A DNA stretch of 64,000 bases from Burkholderiales bacterium. Its GTDB lineage: Bacteria; Pseudomonadota; Gammaproteobacteria; Burkholderiales; Nitrosomonadaceae. Shown here piece by piece: positions 1 through 8,621 of the stretch. The position numbers and the translations under genes were made by a program. The stretch's first letter is position 1. Each line of letters begins with the position of its first letter. The notes below the pieces were generated by a model, which saw nothing but the letters and a program-made list of their open reading frames with translations, made no database searches and was not told where the DNA came from. The DNA lies in contig JACKLR010000001.1 of NCBI GenBank assembly GCA_024235795.1, positions 806,001-870,000 on the forward strand, read 5' to 3'.

Positions 1-105
1 TGTGGCAAAAGACACCAGGTATGAAAATTATTTCTCGTTGCGACCCATTCTTATGCTGTTGCCAGGTTTCAATTGTCCACGGTTGATTTTTAGGAAAGAT
101 TGAAT

Positions 106-552
106 ATGAAAATAAATATTACAAAAAAAGAATATAGATTGTTACTTGATATTCTCTATCTTGGAGAGTGGATGTTAACAGCGCACGACCAGGAAGAAGT
201 GCCAGAAAAAAAGCAGTATCAAGATGTAGTCCAGAAATTTTATTCATATGCTGAAGAAATGGGTTATGACAATTTGATAAAAGCTGATAAAGCATTAAAT
301 AAATACTTTGAAACAATAGAGTATGAAGAGAACAGTAAGGTTAACGAGATCATTGAGAACTATGATAATGCAACATTCTGGGACGAATTAGTGTCAGGAC
401 TTGCGTTGAGAGATGCTCAGGAAATTGAAGGAAATGACGCGTTCAATAAGATGTCGCCCGATGAAAGAATACAATTATTGTACCCATTGGAGGAAAAGTA
501 TCATGAAGAATTTATGGCAAATGATCTGGCTAATCTTCAAATAAAAAAATGA
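106..552 (+). CDS. Unknown small acidic protein, copy A
   Basis: I do not recognise the family. The product is about 148 residues, rich in Glu, Asp and Tyr, with no signal peptide or membrane segment, so it is probably a cytosolic helical protein. ATG at 106 is preferred over the in-frame TTG at 100 because AGGAAAG lies about 9 bases upstream of the ATG. A near-identical copy is at 7993-8439, with substitutions such as V/A, D/E and I/M. Such conservative changes in both copies suggest the protein is still under selection. It lies 168 bp upstream of the UmuD-like gene in both copies, so the two may act together, but nothing shows how. Confidence 0.7.
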   Translation: MKINITKKEYRLLLDILYLGEWMLTAHDQEEVPEKKQYQDVVQKFYSYAEEMGYDNLIKADKALNKYFETIEYEENSKVNEIIENYDNATFWDELVSGLALRDAQEIEGNDAFNKMSPDERIQLLYPLEEKYHEEFMANDLANLQIKK

Positions 553-720
553 GGTGCGCTATAACCTGTACTGATTTGCCGTTGCGGAGATATAAATAAT
601 TCTTCGAATGTCCTTGGCTATTTATTTCCTGCCAGCCTTAAAACATTATTTATTCATTTGACACCAGAATAGTTAGTATGTTTGAATACTGTTACGTATT
701 TCATAACGGAGTAACTCAAC

Positions 721-1326
721 ATGTCAAATCGTGGCGGAAAAAGAGAAAATGCAGGCAGGCCTGGTGGGCAAGGGAAATATGGCGAGCCGACAACCACAAT
801 ACGCATACCGAGAAGTCAGAGAGATAACATTAGAAACTTTCTTGACGCATACCAATGCAAAAAAGAAAATTTCAGTCATGAAGCAGACAGTGTGGATGAG
901 TTTTTGATTCCCGCGATTGGCGATCAACCCACCCGATTGCCACTTTTTTCTACCAAAGTTGCCGCAGGTTTACCAAGCCCGGCAGATGACCATGTCGAGC
1001 AACGTCTCGATATCAGTGAATTTCTAATTGATCACGCCGATTCGACCTTTTTCGTTACGATCAAGGGAGAATCGATGATCGATCTGGGCTTGTTACCGGA
1101 TGACAAAGTTGTGGTGGATCGATCAAAAACGCCAGTTATCGGTGACATTGTGCTAGCAGTGGTTGATCGGGAATTCACCATCAAGATCCTTGATTACGGG
1201 GCGAACAAGATGCCAAGACTTATGCCGGCCAATTCATCGGGTGCTTACAGACCCATTTACATTCGGCCGGATACACAGTTTGAGATTTTTGGTGTAGTGA
1301 CAGGATCATTCAGACGTTTCAAATGA
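721..1326 (+). CDS. UmuD/LexA-like S24 self-cleaving protein with N-terminal basic region, copy A
   Basis: The C-terminal ~125 residues form an S24 peptidase domain very close to UmuD. The putative cleavage site is Ala82-Gly83, the nucleophile is Ser118 in GESMID, and the general base is Lys155 in EFTIKIL. The 36- and 37-residue spacings between these sites equal those of E. coli UmuD (24/60/97). The N-terminal ~60 residues are not LexA-like. They start with a basic RGGKRENAGRP stretch and continue with TTTIRIPRSQRDNIRNFL, which looks like a ribbon-helix-helix element. At 201 residues it is longer than UmuD (139). No umuC follows. It could be a damage-responsive repressor or an orphan polymerase accessory protein. 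A good ribosome site (CGGAGT) precedes the ATG. Copy B is at 8622-9227. Confidence 0.85.
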   Translation: MSNRGGKRENAGRPGGQGKYGEPTTTIRIPRSQRDNIRNFLDAYQCKKENFSHEADSVDEFLIPAIGDQPTRLPLFSTKVAAGLPSPADDHVEQRLDISEFLIDHADSTFFVTIKGESMIDLGLLPDDKVVVDRSKTPVIGDIVLAVVDREFTIKILDYGANKMPRLMPANSSGAYRPIYIRPDTQFEIFGVVTGSFRRFK

Positions 1327-1545
1327 CCACATTGGAGCCATGTTATGTATTGCTTGATCTGGCAAAAACTGGTGCAACCCAACTCAAGATTGTATCTGTG
1401 AAACTGGCCTGATTCGCTATGAGAACGGTATTGAAGCCGGTCGATGCAATACGCGCAACAATCTGGAAGCTGGCTGTTCATGGCCGGCAGCCGTCTTCTC
1501 AGTTACAACATTAAACTGGCGTCAACAATCACTCGGCGGCTAAGT

Positions 1546-1929
1546 TTATTCCGGGGCAAAGCAAATAGCCGTAATCTTATTGCCGTCAGGATCACGCAGA
1601 TAGGCTGCGTAAGCATTTGGAGCAAAACTGCGTGGGCCAGGCTTGCCTTCATCGGTGCCGCCGTTGGTCAAACCGGCTTCATGGAACTTATGCACTGCAT
1701 CCCGACTGGCTGCCGCAAATCCAACAGTCCCACCATTTGCGCTGCAGGCAGGCTCGCCATTTGAGGGTGTGAGAATCACAAATTCAAAAGATTCTTTGCC
1801 ATACATCATGGCGGTATCGTGAAACTTGCCAAGGTTGTTGATGCCCAGCGCGCCTAATACAGCGTCGTAAAAAGTAACGGCTGCATCAAAATTATTTGTA
1901 CCTAATGTAACATGGGTAAAAATTGCCAT
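1546..1929 (-). CDS. VOC-superfamily (glyoxalase/dioxygenase fold) protein, copy A
   Basis: This 127-residue protein has the vicinal-oxygen-chelate fold. It begins with FTHVTLGTNNFDAAVTFYD, typical of the first beta-alpha unit, has AAVSRDAV-type helical segments in the middle, and ends with YLRDPDGNKITAICF, where the metal-binding Glu of classical glyoxalase I is replaced by Lys-Ile. It resembles single-domain proteins often annotated as glyoxalase or bleomycin-resistance family, but the substrate cannot be assigned. It is transcribed convergently with the UmuD-like gene. Copy B at 12155-12538 differs at very few residues (I/V, T/A). Confidence 0.85.
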   Translation of the reverse strand: MAIFTHVTLGTNNFDAAVTFYDAVLGALGINNLGKFHDTAMMYGKESFEFVILTPSNGEPACSANGGTVGFAAASRDAVHKFHEAGLTNGGTDEGKPGPRSFAPNAYAAYLRDPDGNKITAICFAPE

Positions 1930-2184
1930 TGTAGTTTCCTTAATTAAAATAAGGTGTAGTGTAGTTTATTTTTTATGGAAGAGGTTTTTTTATAATGTGG
2001 TCGGATTTGGTTCCTGTTTTCCTGGCAACGAATTTTTGAAACTGCTACTACATGTCGCTAATCGACCCTGAAGAGCCACTCAGTCTATATTTCCAAATGG
2101 CAACATACCTACGGAAAGCGGACAATCGATTCCGTTGGACCAACTCGATCTATCGGCTAGACGGCTTTTTAGCTAACTTGGCAG

Positions 2185-2446
2185 TACCGTTGAGAAGTTA
2201 CGGCGTCGCCCGCCGGGAATTTGTCCCTGACACGATTCACGCTACTTCTCAATACGGCTAACAATCGCGCCGAGCTTTCACACCAGCCAACTCGGGTAAG
2301 AGAGCGAGGTATGGACGAAATCGATGGTGCAGGCGCAACGTTTCTTGGGCGCCCATGCTGCTGTGTACAATCTATTTAATCTTGGTCGCCATTTGGTGTC
2401 CGCCAACAATTATCGGGATTTGAGACAAGGTGCTTTTGCGTCTTGA
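2185..2446 (+). pseudogene. Relic of an IS6-like transposase, C-terminal part
   Basis: Translated pieces read LRSYGVARREFVPD, then after a frameshift NNRAELSHQPTRVRERGM, then after another QAQRFLGAHAAVYNLFNLG and YRDLRQGAFAS followed by a stop. NNRAExSHQPTRxRER is a hallmark of IS6-family transposases near the catalytic Glu. The tail matches the relic at 7157-7608 (AAVFNLFNLG, YRDLRQGTFAS), so both come from the same kind of element. The reading frame is broken at least twice, so it is inactive. It lies directly upstream of the lanthipeptide locus and in the same orientation as the second relic. Confidence 0.75.
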
Positions 2447-2733
2447 AAAAAGGTAATGGTAGCTTAAAGCCTGCAAATACGGCGTTTCTGTCGTGCCGGA
2501 AAGTTAACTTGGCAATACCTCCTGATTGTGGCATTTCTCACATCATCTTTAGATTATCTTGTCTATGATATTAACTAAAGTGATGAAAAAAAGCATTTGT
2601 TTTTTCCTCTACTCTATATAGGTAATGTAGAAGAAGCTACTGATATAAAAATAACTAAAATCCAATTTTTTTGTACCATTTTTATACAGGTCACTAATTT
2701 TCCTAACACAATATTATATGGAGATACATAACG
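2447..2733. other. AT-rich leader region of the lanthipeptide locus
   Basis: No gene is visible. The stretch is clearly more AT-rich than the flanking repeat and probably holds the promoter for the lanthipeptide genes, but I could not pick a convincing -35/-10 pair. The ribosome site for the next gene (GGAG about 10 bases before the ATG at 2734) is at its right end. No regulatory gene accompanies the locus. Confidence 0.4.
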
Positions 2734-3795
2734 ATGAAAAGTAAATCAACTAAGGAAGTACCTGTTCTCAGCCCAGCCTTGTTACGAGAACCATTTGGTG
2801 GAATCTACTTTCGATTTATGCTCGATCATATTGTCGAGCTATGCTCTCAGCTTGCATTTGATGTGGTTAAACGACCAGCCCAGTTTGGGAAGTTGTCAGA
2901 GGAAACTAATAAGATACTTGAAAATTTTAGAACACGTTTAGGTACCGATCCCAATTGGCCGAATGCTTCACAGCGAGGTGAGATTTTTGATCTATTTTTA
3001 GGGAATTCTTTTTCGGCAAACAGTGCTGCCTACCGCTTAACCGTATTGAAATATACTGAAGGAGCCAATACGGTTAATTTAGATACCCACCAACATGCAT
3101 TGGTGGATGCGGCCAATTCACTGCAGTGTCTATTGAAGCCAACAGAAGAGCAAGCTACACAAGTGGGCTTTCGTCAGTTATCAGAAATTTTTGATCAATC
3201 AGTAAAGGTTTTTCAATCTAAAGAAATTCATCAAGTGTTTGGTATTACTGAAAAACTTGACCCACAATGGCCATTTACAACGCCCTTTTCAGATACAGGT
3301 GCTACATTATTGGATGAAGTATTTAGGCAGTCTGGGCAGGTCTACTGTCAATCCTGGGGTCGATATTATTTCGCTACTCTACAGCGAGTCGCTTTTCTAG
3401 GTCATGTGACTATCTCTTCAATTATGTTGGATGATAAAGATGCTCAGTCCTTAGCGAGTTATGGTTATCGTTGGACACGTGCTTTAAATGATTTATTACC
3501 TACACAAAAGATCATTCGTGCGTGGAAACAACCCGCCTTTCGGGTTGAGTTAACCGAGCAAGAACAATTGCATTGCCCCCCTAATCCTGCAGGCGAAATT
3601 GATACAAGCAATGCGAATCTCAGACCGACAATATCGGATTCCTCTAGTCCTCAGCAAGCAGGGCAAACATTTACGGTGAGCGGTGAAATTTGTTGCTCGA
3701 CAACACCGTCAGTATCTTGTATGTCTCACTGTCCACCGCCCGACGATATTCTCAATCCAGGTGGAACCTATCCCTGCTGTACACATCACTGCTGA
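2734..3795 (+). CDS. Candidate class II lanthipeptide precursor with very large N-terminal domain
   Basis: The protein has 353 residues. Residues 1 to ~310 form a folded-looking, mostly helical domain that I do not recognise; it is not evidently a Nif11 or nitrile-hydratase-type leader. The last 34 residues (320-353) carry seven Cys (320, 321, 329, 333, 348, 349, 353) and eight Ser/Thr, with the runs CCSTTPSVSCMSHC and TYPCCTHHC split by a Pro/Asp-rich linker. The first 319 residues have only four Cys. This Cys/Ser/Thr-rich tail is what a lanthipeptide core looks like. A complete LanM gene begins 25 bp downstream, so the tail is the likely substrate. Possible cleavage points are after QQAG (~309) or VSG (317), or after the GG at 343-344, but none is a clear double-Gly leader end. 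No transporter or protease is adjacent. Alternatively the N-terminal domain could be a partner enzyme fused to the core. Confidence 0.7.
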   Translation: MKSKSTKEVPVLSPALLREPFGGIYFRFMLDHIVELCSQLAFDVVKRPAQFGKLSEETNKILENFRTRLGTDPNWPNASQRGEIFDLFLGNSFSANSAAYRLTVLKYTEGANTVNLDTHQHALVDAANSLQCLLKPTEEQATQVGFRQLSEIFDQSVKVFQSKEIHQVFGITEKLDPQWPFTTPFSDTGATLLDEVFRQSGQVYCQSWGRYYFATLQRVAFLGHVTISSIMLDDKDAQSLASYGYRWTRALNDLLPTQKIIRAWKQPAFRVELTEQEQLHCPPNPAGEIDTSNANLRPTISDSSSPQQAGQTFTVSGEICCSTTPSVSCMSHCPPPDDILNPGGTYPCCTHHC

Positions 3796-3820
3796 TAAAT
3801 AGTTAGAGCTTATCGTTAAT

Positions 3821-6800
3821 ATGACTTTAGCTTTCAGTCGAGATGCTTTTTTTCGCTCGCTCAACCTTAACGAAAGAGTAAATATTGTCCGATCACTTGA
3901 TGACGATATATTGAGTAAAGTATGCGATGCTGACCGTGCTAAAAACATAAGTGTTAAGTGGCTTGATCATTTATTGTTTGACGCACAAAACTGGAAAATA
4001 AAGCTTCATAGTTTGGGTTTTTCTGAAACCTTAACGCAGCACGCTTTCAGTTTAACGAACAGTGACTTAATACCGTTAAAATTAGAGCATTGGCAATCTG
4101 CTCTAATTATCTCTCCTCCTGCGCTAAATATTGATATTAAAGCGAATGCAGAACAATGTTTTTCCCCGCTTATATTTAGCTTTGTTAATGATTCAGTTTT
4201 AAAATTACAAAAAGATATTAGTTCCAGTCTGCGCCTGTTGACCATCATAGACACTCAGGGCTTTCTCCAATCATTTCAAAGTGATCTCAGCCAACGTCTA
4301 CACCGAATAGTAGAGAGGGTGGCGGTATTAGAAATGAATAGCGCTCGACTTAGTGGCCATTTATCAGGGAGCAATAGCCATGAGCGTTTTCAGAGTTTTT
4401 TGACATTACTTACAGATTGTAAAGTTGTTCAAAGCATATGGGAAGAATATCCCGTTCTTTATCGTTTGTTGGCAAAGGTGTCTTCACATTCTCAATTAGC
4501 CGCAAGTCAGTTAGTAAAAAATGTAATAGCCGACTACGATGATATTATTGATATTTTTTTTCATGGAGTTAATCAAGGCCCCATAAAGAATGTTCACTTT
4601 GGTTTAGGTGATAGCCACCGCAATGGTAATACAGTTAATGTTTTACGTTTTCATTCGGGTAAAAAAATTGTATATAAACCTCGATCACTAGATATTGATA
4701 TACACTTTTATGAGGTTTTAACATGGCTTAATAATAAAAAAGCATTGCCTGAACTAAAAGCCTTACGCACACTGAATCGTCATGATTATGGTTGGGTTGA
4801 ATATATCGAAGCCAAAGAATGCTCATCTGTTGATGAGGTAAAGTGCTTCTATCAACGACAGGGAGTCTATCTAGGCATACTTTATGCGCTGGGTACCACA
4901 GACTTACATCGAGAAAATATTATTTCCTGTGGCGAATACCCCATTATTGTCGATCTTGAAACACTATTGCATCCAAGCCTAGAAAACACCCATGAATATC
5001 AAAGTGAGAATATGCGCTTATTTGCCGAGACAATGAATTCTTCGGTATTGTCGACGGGATTATTACCTTCACCTCTTGGCGTTAATCGCATACTAGATAT
5101 GAGTGGCCTTCGAGGACGAGATAATCAATTGACACCATATAAAGTATTGCAGTGGGAGGATCCTTGCCTTGATACATGGAAATATAGGCGTGATCATGTT
5201 CGATTGCCGGCTGCCAATCACTCCCCACGTTTAAATAATGAATCTCAAATGGTGGATCACTACTTAAATGAATTTATTGAAGGCTTCCAACATTGTTATC
5301 AATTAATTATCAAATATCGTGATGAGTTTTTTGGAGACGATGGGCTTTTATCAAAATTTTCCAATGATAAATCCCGTGTTGTTTTACGTTCAACACAAAC
5401 CTATGGCGTATTATTACAGGAAAGCTATCACCCCGATGTGATGCGAGATGGCTTAGCAAGAGATCAGCTTTTTGACCAACTATGGTTTCCCATTAACACC
5501 AATAAAAACCTAGCAAGAGTGATTAAATCAGAACAAGGCAGCTTATGGAATAATGATATTCCTCTATTTGTTACCCAGCCAACGTCCAAGGATATTTATA
5601 CTTGCACTGGTGAAAAAATTAATAATTTTCTCCGAGAGCCTGCGTTAAAAACGGTCACTCAACGTATTGAAAAATTCTCTAGCGATGATCTTGTGAGGCA
5701 GGGATGGTTAATTGATGCTGCTTTACGGATTGAATCCGCCTACGATAATGCTAAATTTGACCCAACAAAGATGTCCCCGCCCGCGAATGAGAATCTACTT
5801 TTCCCCGCAACACATTTAAATTCATCTACTTTATCGTTAGACATTGCCTTGGCCATTGGACAGCGTTTAAAACAATTAGCATTTGCCAACAAAAGCTCTT
5901 GTACTTGGTTGAGTATTGGACGTTTGAATAGCCATGATTGGAGAATCGAGCCATGTGGTATGGATTTATATAATGGTTTGCCTGGCGTCACACTTTTTCT
6001 TGCTTATCTTGGTCATGTTTCTGGCGATGATAGCTTTACTCGGTTGGCGCAATCTTCAATTAAAATGATTTTGCAGGAGATGGAAACCATAACACCAATG
6101 GGTATCGGTATGTATACCGGCGGTAGCGGCATTATCTATGTTTTAACGCATTTATCTGTGCTTTGGAGCGATGATAACTTGCTGACTATTGCGGAAAACT
6201 ACGCGGAAAAATTGGGTAAGCTTATTGATATGGATCAAGATTTTGATATCGTCGATGGTGCTGCGGGATGTATTGTTGCATTGTTACCACTCTATAACAT
6301 TACCAAGTCATCAAAAATACTAAACCTACTCGTTCGTTGTGGCAATCATCTTGTCAAATATGCCACACCTCAAAAGAAAGGTGTAGGCTGGCTTATTCGG
6401 CTAGAAAAAAGTCATGCACTAGGAGGAATGGCACATGGTGCTGCGGGTATCGCCTGGTCATTGCTGCAATTATGGGAGATTACGGGAGTAGAGGCTATAA
6501 AAGAAACGGCAGTACAGGCGTTGGAGTATGAGCGCTCTTTGTTTTCAGAAGAAAATGGTAATTGGCACGACCTTCGTGAAGATCGACTCGACTTAACACA
6601 TGGGCAGCATAATAAATTTATGTCATCTTGGTGTCATGGTGCACCAGGTATTGGGATGGCAAGAATTGGAATATATCAGCAATTACCTTCAAAAAAGGTA
6701 CTAGATGAAATCAATGTAGCCGTCACAACGACGATAAATTATGGGTTTGGTGGTAACCACAGCCTGTGCCATGGTGATTTAGGAAATATGGAATTGCTAA

Positions 6801-7075
6801 TATTATTACGCGATAAAATTCCTCAGCATTATATTTGGCAACACGAAACGGCACAGTTATCTGAACAATTAGTGAAAAAGTTATCGCAAAATTGGACTTG
6901 CGGCATTCCTATTCCCGTTAAAATTCCTGGCTTGATGCTGGGTCTAGCGGGTATAGGTTTCGAGTTGCTGAGACTCTATGATTCCACACGAGTGCCTTCA
7001 TTATTCTTGGCAGAAGGACCTTATCAGATAATTCAAAATTTGAACCAAAGTTCCCATTCTCTCGTTAATTTTTAG
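3821..7075 (+). CDS. lanM: Class II lanthipeptide synthetase LanM
   Basis: This bifunctional enzyme dehydrates Ser/Thr in a precursor peptide and then closes (methyl)lanthionine rings. At 1084 residues it is a normal LanM size. The N-terminal kinase-like dehydratase half (about residues 100-700, DUF4135) shows KKIVYKPRSLD around 280-290, DLHRENI with Asp361 and His363, and the IVDLETLLHP motif with Asp378 and Glu380. The C-terminal LanC-like cyclase half (about 740-1075) shows GGMAHGAAG with His872, WCHGAPGIG with Cys938 and His939, and LCHGDLGN with Cys983 and His984. The two Cys and His984 are the expected zinc ligands. All expected catalytic elements are present, so the enzyme looks active. 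It follows the candidate precursor by 25 bp and probably shares its transcript. AT-rich composition and flanking transposase relics suggest acquisition by transfer. Confidence 0.95.
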   Translation: MTLAFSRDAFFRSLNLNERVNIVRSLDDDILSKVCDADRAKNISVKWLDHLLFDAQNWKIKLHSLGFSETLTQHAFSLTNSDLIPLKLEHWQSALIISPPALNIDIKANAEQCFSPLIFSFVNDSVLKLQKDISSSLRLLTIIDTQGFLQSFQSDLSQRLHRIVERVAVLEMNSARLSGHLSGSNSHERFQSFLTLLTDCKVVQSIWEEYPVLYRLLAKVSSHSQLAASQLVKNVIADYDDIIDIFFHGVNQGPIKNVHFGLGDSHRNGNTVNVLRFHSGKKIVYKPRSLDIDIHFYEVLTWLNNKKALPELKALRTLNRHDYGWVEYIEAKECSSVDEVKCFYQRQGVYLGILYALGTTDLHRENIISCGEYPIIVDLETLLHPSLENTHEYQSENMRLFAETMNSSVLSTGLLPSPLGVNRILDMSGLRGRDNQLTPYKVLQWEDPCLDTWKYRRDHVRLPAANHSPRLNNESQMVDHYLNEFIEGFQHCYQLIIKYRDEFFGDDGLLSKFSNDKSRVVLRSTQTYGVLLQESYHPDVMRDGLARDQLFDQLWFPINTNKNLARVIKSEQGSLWNNDIPLFVTQPTSKDIYTCTGEKINNFLREPALKTVTQRIEKFSSDDLVRQGWLIDAALRIESAYDNAKFDPTKMSPPANENLLFPATHLNSSTLSLDIALAIGQRLKQLAFANKSSCTWLSIGRLNSHDWRIEPCGMDLYNGLPGVTLFLAYLGHVSGDDSFTRLAQSSIKMILQEMETITPMGIGMYTGGSGIIYVLTHLSVLWSDDNLLTIAENYAEKLGKLIDMDQDFDIVDGAAGCIVALLPLYNITKSSKILNLLVRCGNHLVKYATPQKKGVGWLIRLEKSHALGGMAHGAAGIAWSLLQLWEITGVEAIKETAVQALEYERSLFSEENGNWHDLREDRLDLTHGQHNKFMSSWCHGAPGIGMARIGIYQQLPSKKVLDEINVAVTTTINYGFGGNHSLCHGDLGNMELLILLRDKIPQHYIWQHETAQLSEQLVKKLSQNWTCGIPIPVKIPGLMLGLAGIGFELLRLYDSTRVPSLFLAEGPYQIIQNLNQSSHSLVNF

Positions 7076-7156
7076 CTTTTTATAGACACCGGCATACCTA
7101 GGTTGGCCATTCTGTTGAGTGCAGACGCACTGATGGTACTGCCAAGTTAACTGTAT

Positions 7157-7608
7157 TTGAGCGACAATAGCGGAATGAAAAATTCAGCGACCCTACACAA
7201 ATGCCATCGATTTCCATCTGAAATCATACAACATGCAGTGTGGCTGTATTATCTATTAAACTTAATCCATCGTGATATCGAAGACCTGTTAGCTGAAAAG
7301 GGAATCGTAGTAGCCCATGAATCGATTCGTCTATGGTACATTATATTTGGTCCAAAATATGCCAGGAAGTTAAGGTGCTAACACCATGGATATGGAGATA
7401 CGTTTTTCCTTGATGAGGTATTTGTAAAGATTCAAGGTAAACAACAGTATTTGTGTGGGCGCGCAATAGACCAAGACGGTGAAGTGGTCGATATTTTGCT
7501 GCTGTGTTCAATCTATTCAATCTTGGCCGTAATCTGCTGTCTGCCTACCATTACCGAGATCTGAGACAAGGGACCTTCGCGTCTTGGAAAGATGCTACGT
7601 TAGCATAA
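7157..7608 (+). pseudogene. Relic of an IS6-like transposase with internal deletion
   Basis: The N-terminal part reads HRFPSEIIQHAVWLYYLL and DIEDLLAEKGIVVAHESI, the usual start of IS6-family transposases. An in-frame TAA at 7379 follows. The same frame then continues with GYGDTFFLDEVFVKIQGK and DQDGEVVDILL, which contains the first catalytic Asp. The central catalytic part is deleted near 7500, and the frame shifts into AAVFNLFNLGRNLLSAYHYR and DLRQGTFASWKDATLA before the stop. The stop and the deletion make it inactive. The C-terminus matches the relic at 2185-2446, so remains of the same element bracket the lanthipeptide locus in direct orientation. Confidence 0.8.
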
Positions 7609-7992
7609 AGGAGATAATTCCAGCTAAAATAAATATTTCACCTTCAAGGTTGTGTCCCGACTGTCACTGAATGACCACTTCTCAAGGCTAACCAGCCGTT
7701 CACTAGGTACAGATAACAGGCTGTTTATGGCCGATACCAGATATTCTAATAATGCCAACTGTACCCTCGCTAATTTGCATGTGCTGTTTTAGAAAATAGT
7801 ACGCGTTATAATTCAGGCCAACTTCTCAGGTTACAGTCCGATTCTAACGACTACTATCCTATTTGCTAATTTTCCTGGATTGTGGCAAAAGACACCAGGT
7901 ATGAAAAGTATTTACAAGTTAAGTTGCGACTTGTTCTTATGTTGTTGCCAGGTTTCAATTGTCCACAGTTGATTTTTTAGGAAAGATTGAAT

Positions 7993-8439
7993 ATGAAAAT
8001 AAATATTACAAAAAAAGAATATAGATTGTTACTCGATATTCTCTATCTTGGAGAGTGGATGTTAACAGCGCACGACCAGGAAGAAGCGCCGGAAAAGAAG
8101 CAGTATCAAGATGTAGTCCAGAAATTTTATTCATATGCTGAAGAAATGGGTTACGAGAATTTGATAAAGGCTGATAAAGCATTAAATAAATACTTTGAAA
8201 CAATGGAGTATGAAGAGAGCAGTCAGGTTAACGAGATCATTGAGAACTATGATAATGCAACATTCTGGGACGAATTAGTGTCAGGACTTGCGTTGAGAGA
8301 CGCTCAGGAAATTGAAGGAAATGATGCGTTCAATAAGATGTCGCCGGAAGAAAGAATACAATTATTGTACCCATTGGAGGAAAAGTATCATGAAGAATTT
8401 ATGGCAAATGACCTGGCTAATCTTCAAATAAAGAAATGA
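7993..8439 (+). CDS. Unknown small acidic protein, copy B
   Basis: Near-identical partner of the gene at 106-552, of about 148 residues. ATG at 7993 is preferred over the in-frame TTG at 7987 because AGGAAAG lies at the right distance before it. Differences from copy A are mild (V to A, D to E, I to M, N to S, K to Q). No motif identifies its function. It lies upstream of the second UmuD-like gene. Confidence 0.7.
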   Translation: MKINITKKEYRLLLDILYLGEWMLTAHDQEEAPEKKQYQDVVQKFYSYAEEMGYENLIKADKALNKYFETMEYEESSQVNEIIENYDNATFWDELVSGLALRDAQEIEGNDAFNKMSPEERIQLLYPLEEKYHEEFMANDLANLQIKK

Positions 8440-8621
8440 GGCGCGCTATAATCTGTACTGATTTGTCGCTGCAGAGGTAGATTTTTAGAGGCGCCCGTAA
8501 TTCTTAGAATGTCCTCGGTCATTGATTTCCTGCCAGCCTTAAAACATTATTTATTCATTTGACACCAGAATAGTTAGTGTGTTTGAATACTGTTACGTAT
8601 TTCATAACGGAGTAACTCAAC

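Larger units (their letters stand above)
1..2063. repeat. Large direct repeat, copy A
   Basis: This segment matches 7880-9284 plus 11904-12675 almost base for base. It carries the 150-residue unknown gene, the UmuD-like gene and the VOC gene in the same order and orientation. The match starts at the first base of the window, so the repeat may extend to the left. It ends just after the motif acatgtcgctaatcgac near 2050-2063. Relative to copy B it lacks about 105 bp near 1508, joined at a short TTAA identity, and it lacks the IS21 element. The protein copies differ at only a few residues each, so the duplication is fairly recent. Confidence 0.9.

Noticed and set aside
689..710. Possible LexA box (CTGT near 689) upstream of the UmuD-like gene
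   Set aside because: Only one half-site is present; no ACAG lies at the proper spacing.
1344..1400. Short frame beginning MYCLIWQ after both UmuD-like genes, considered as the start of umuC
   Set aside because: It stops after about 17 residues in copy A and shows none of the UmuC motifs; the position alone is not evidence.
2052..2261. 69-residue open frame before the lanthipeptide locus
   Set aside because: Its second half is the out-of-frame tail of the IS6-like transposase relic, and its start coincides with the repeat edge, so it is not a gene.
2734..3700. Leader domain as a Nif11 or nitrile-hydratase-type lanthipeptide leader
   Set aside because: Length (~310 residues) and sequence do not resemble either family as far as I can see.
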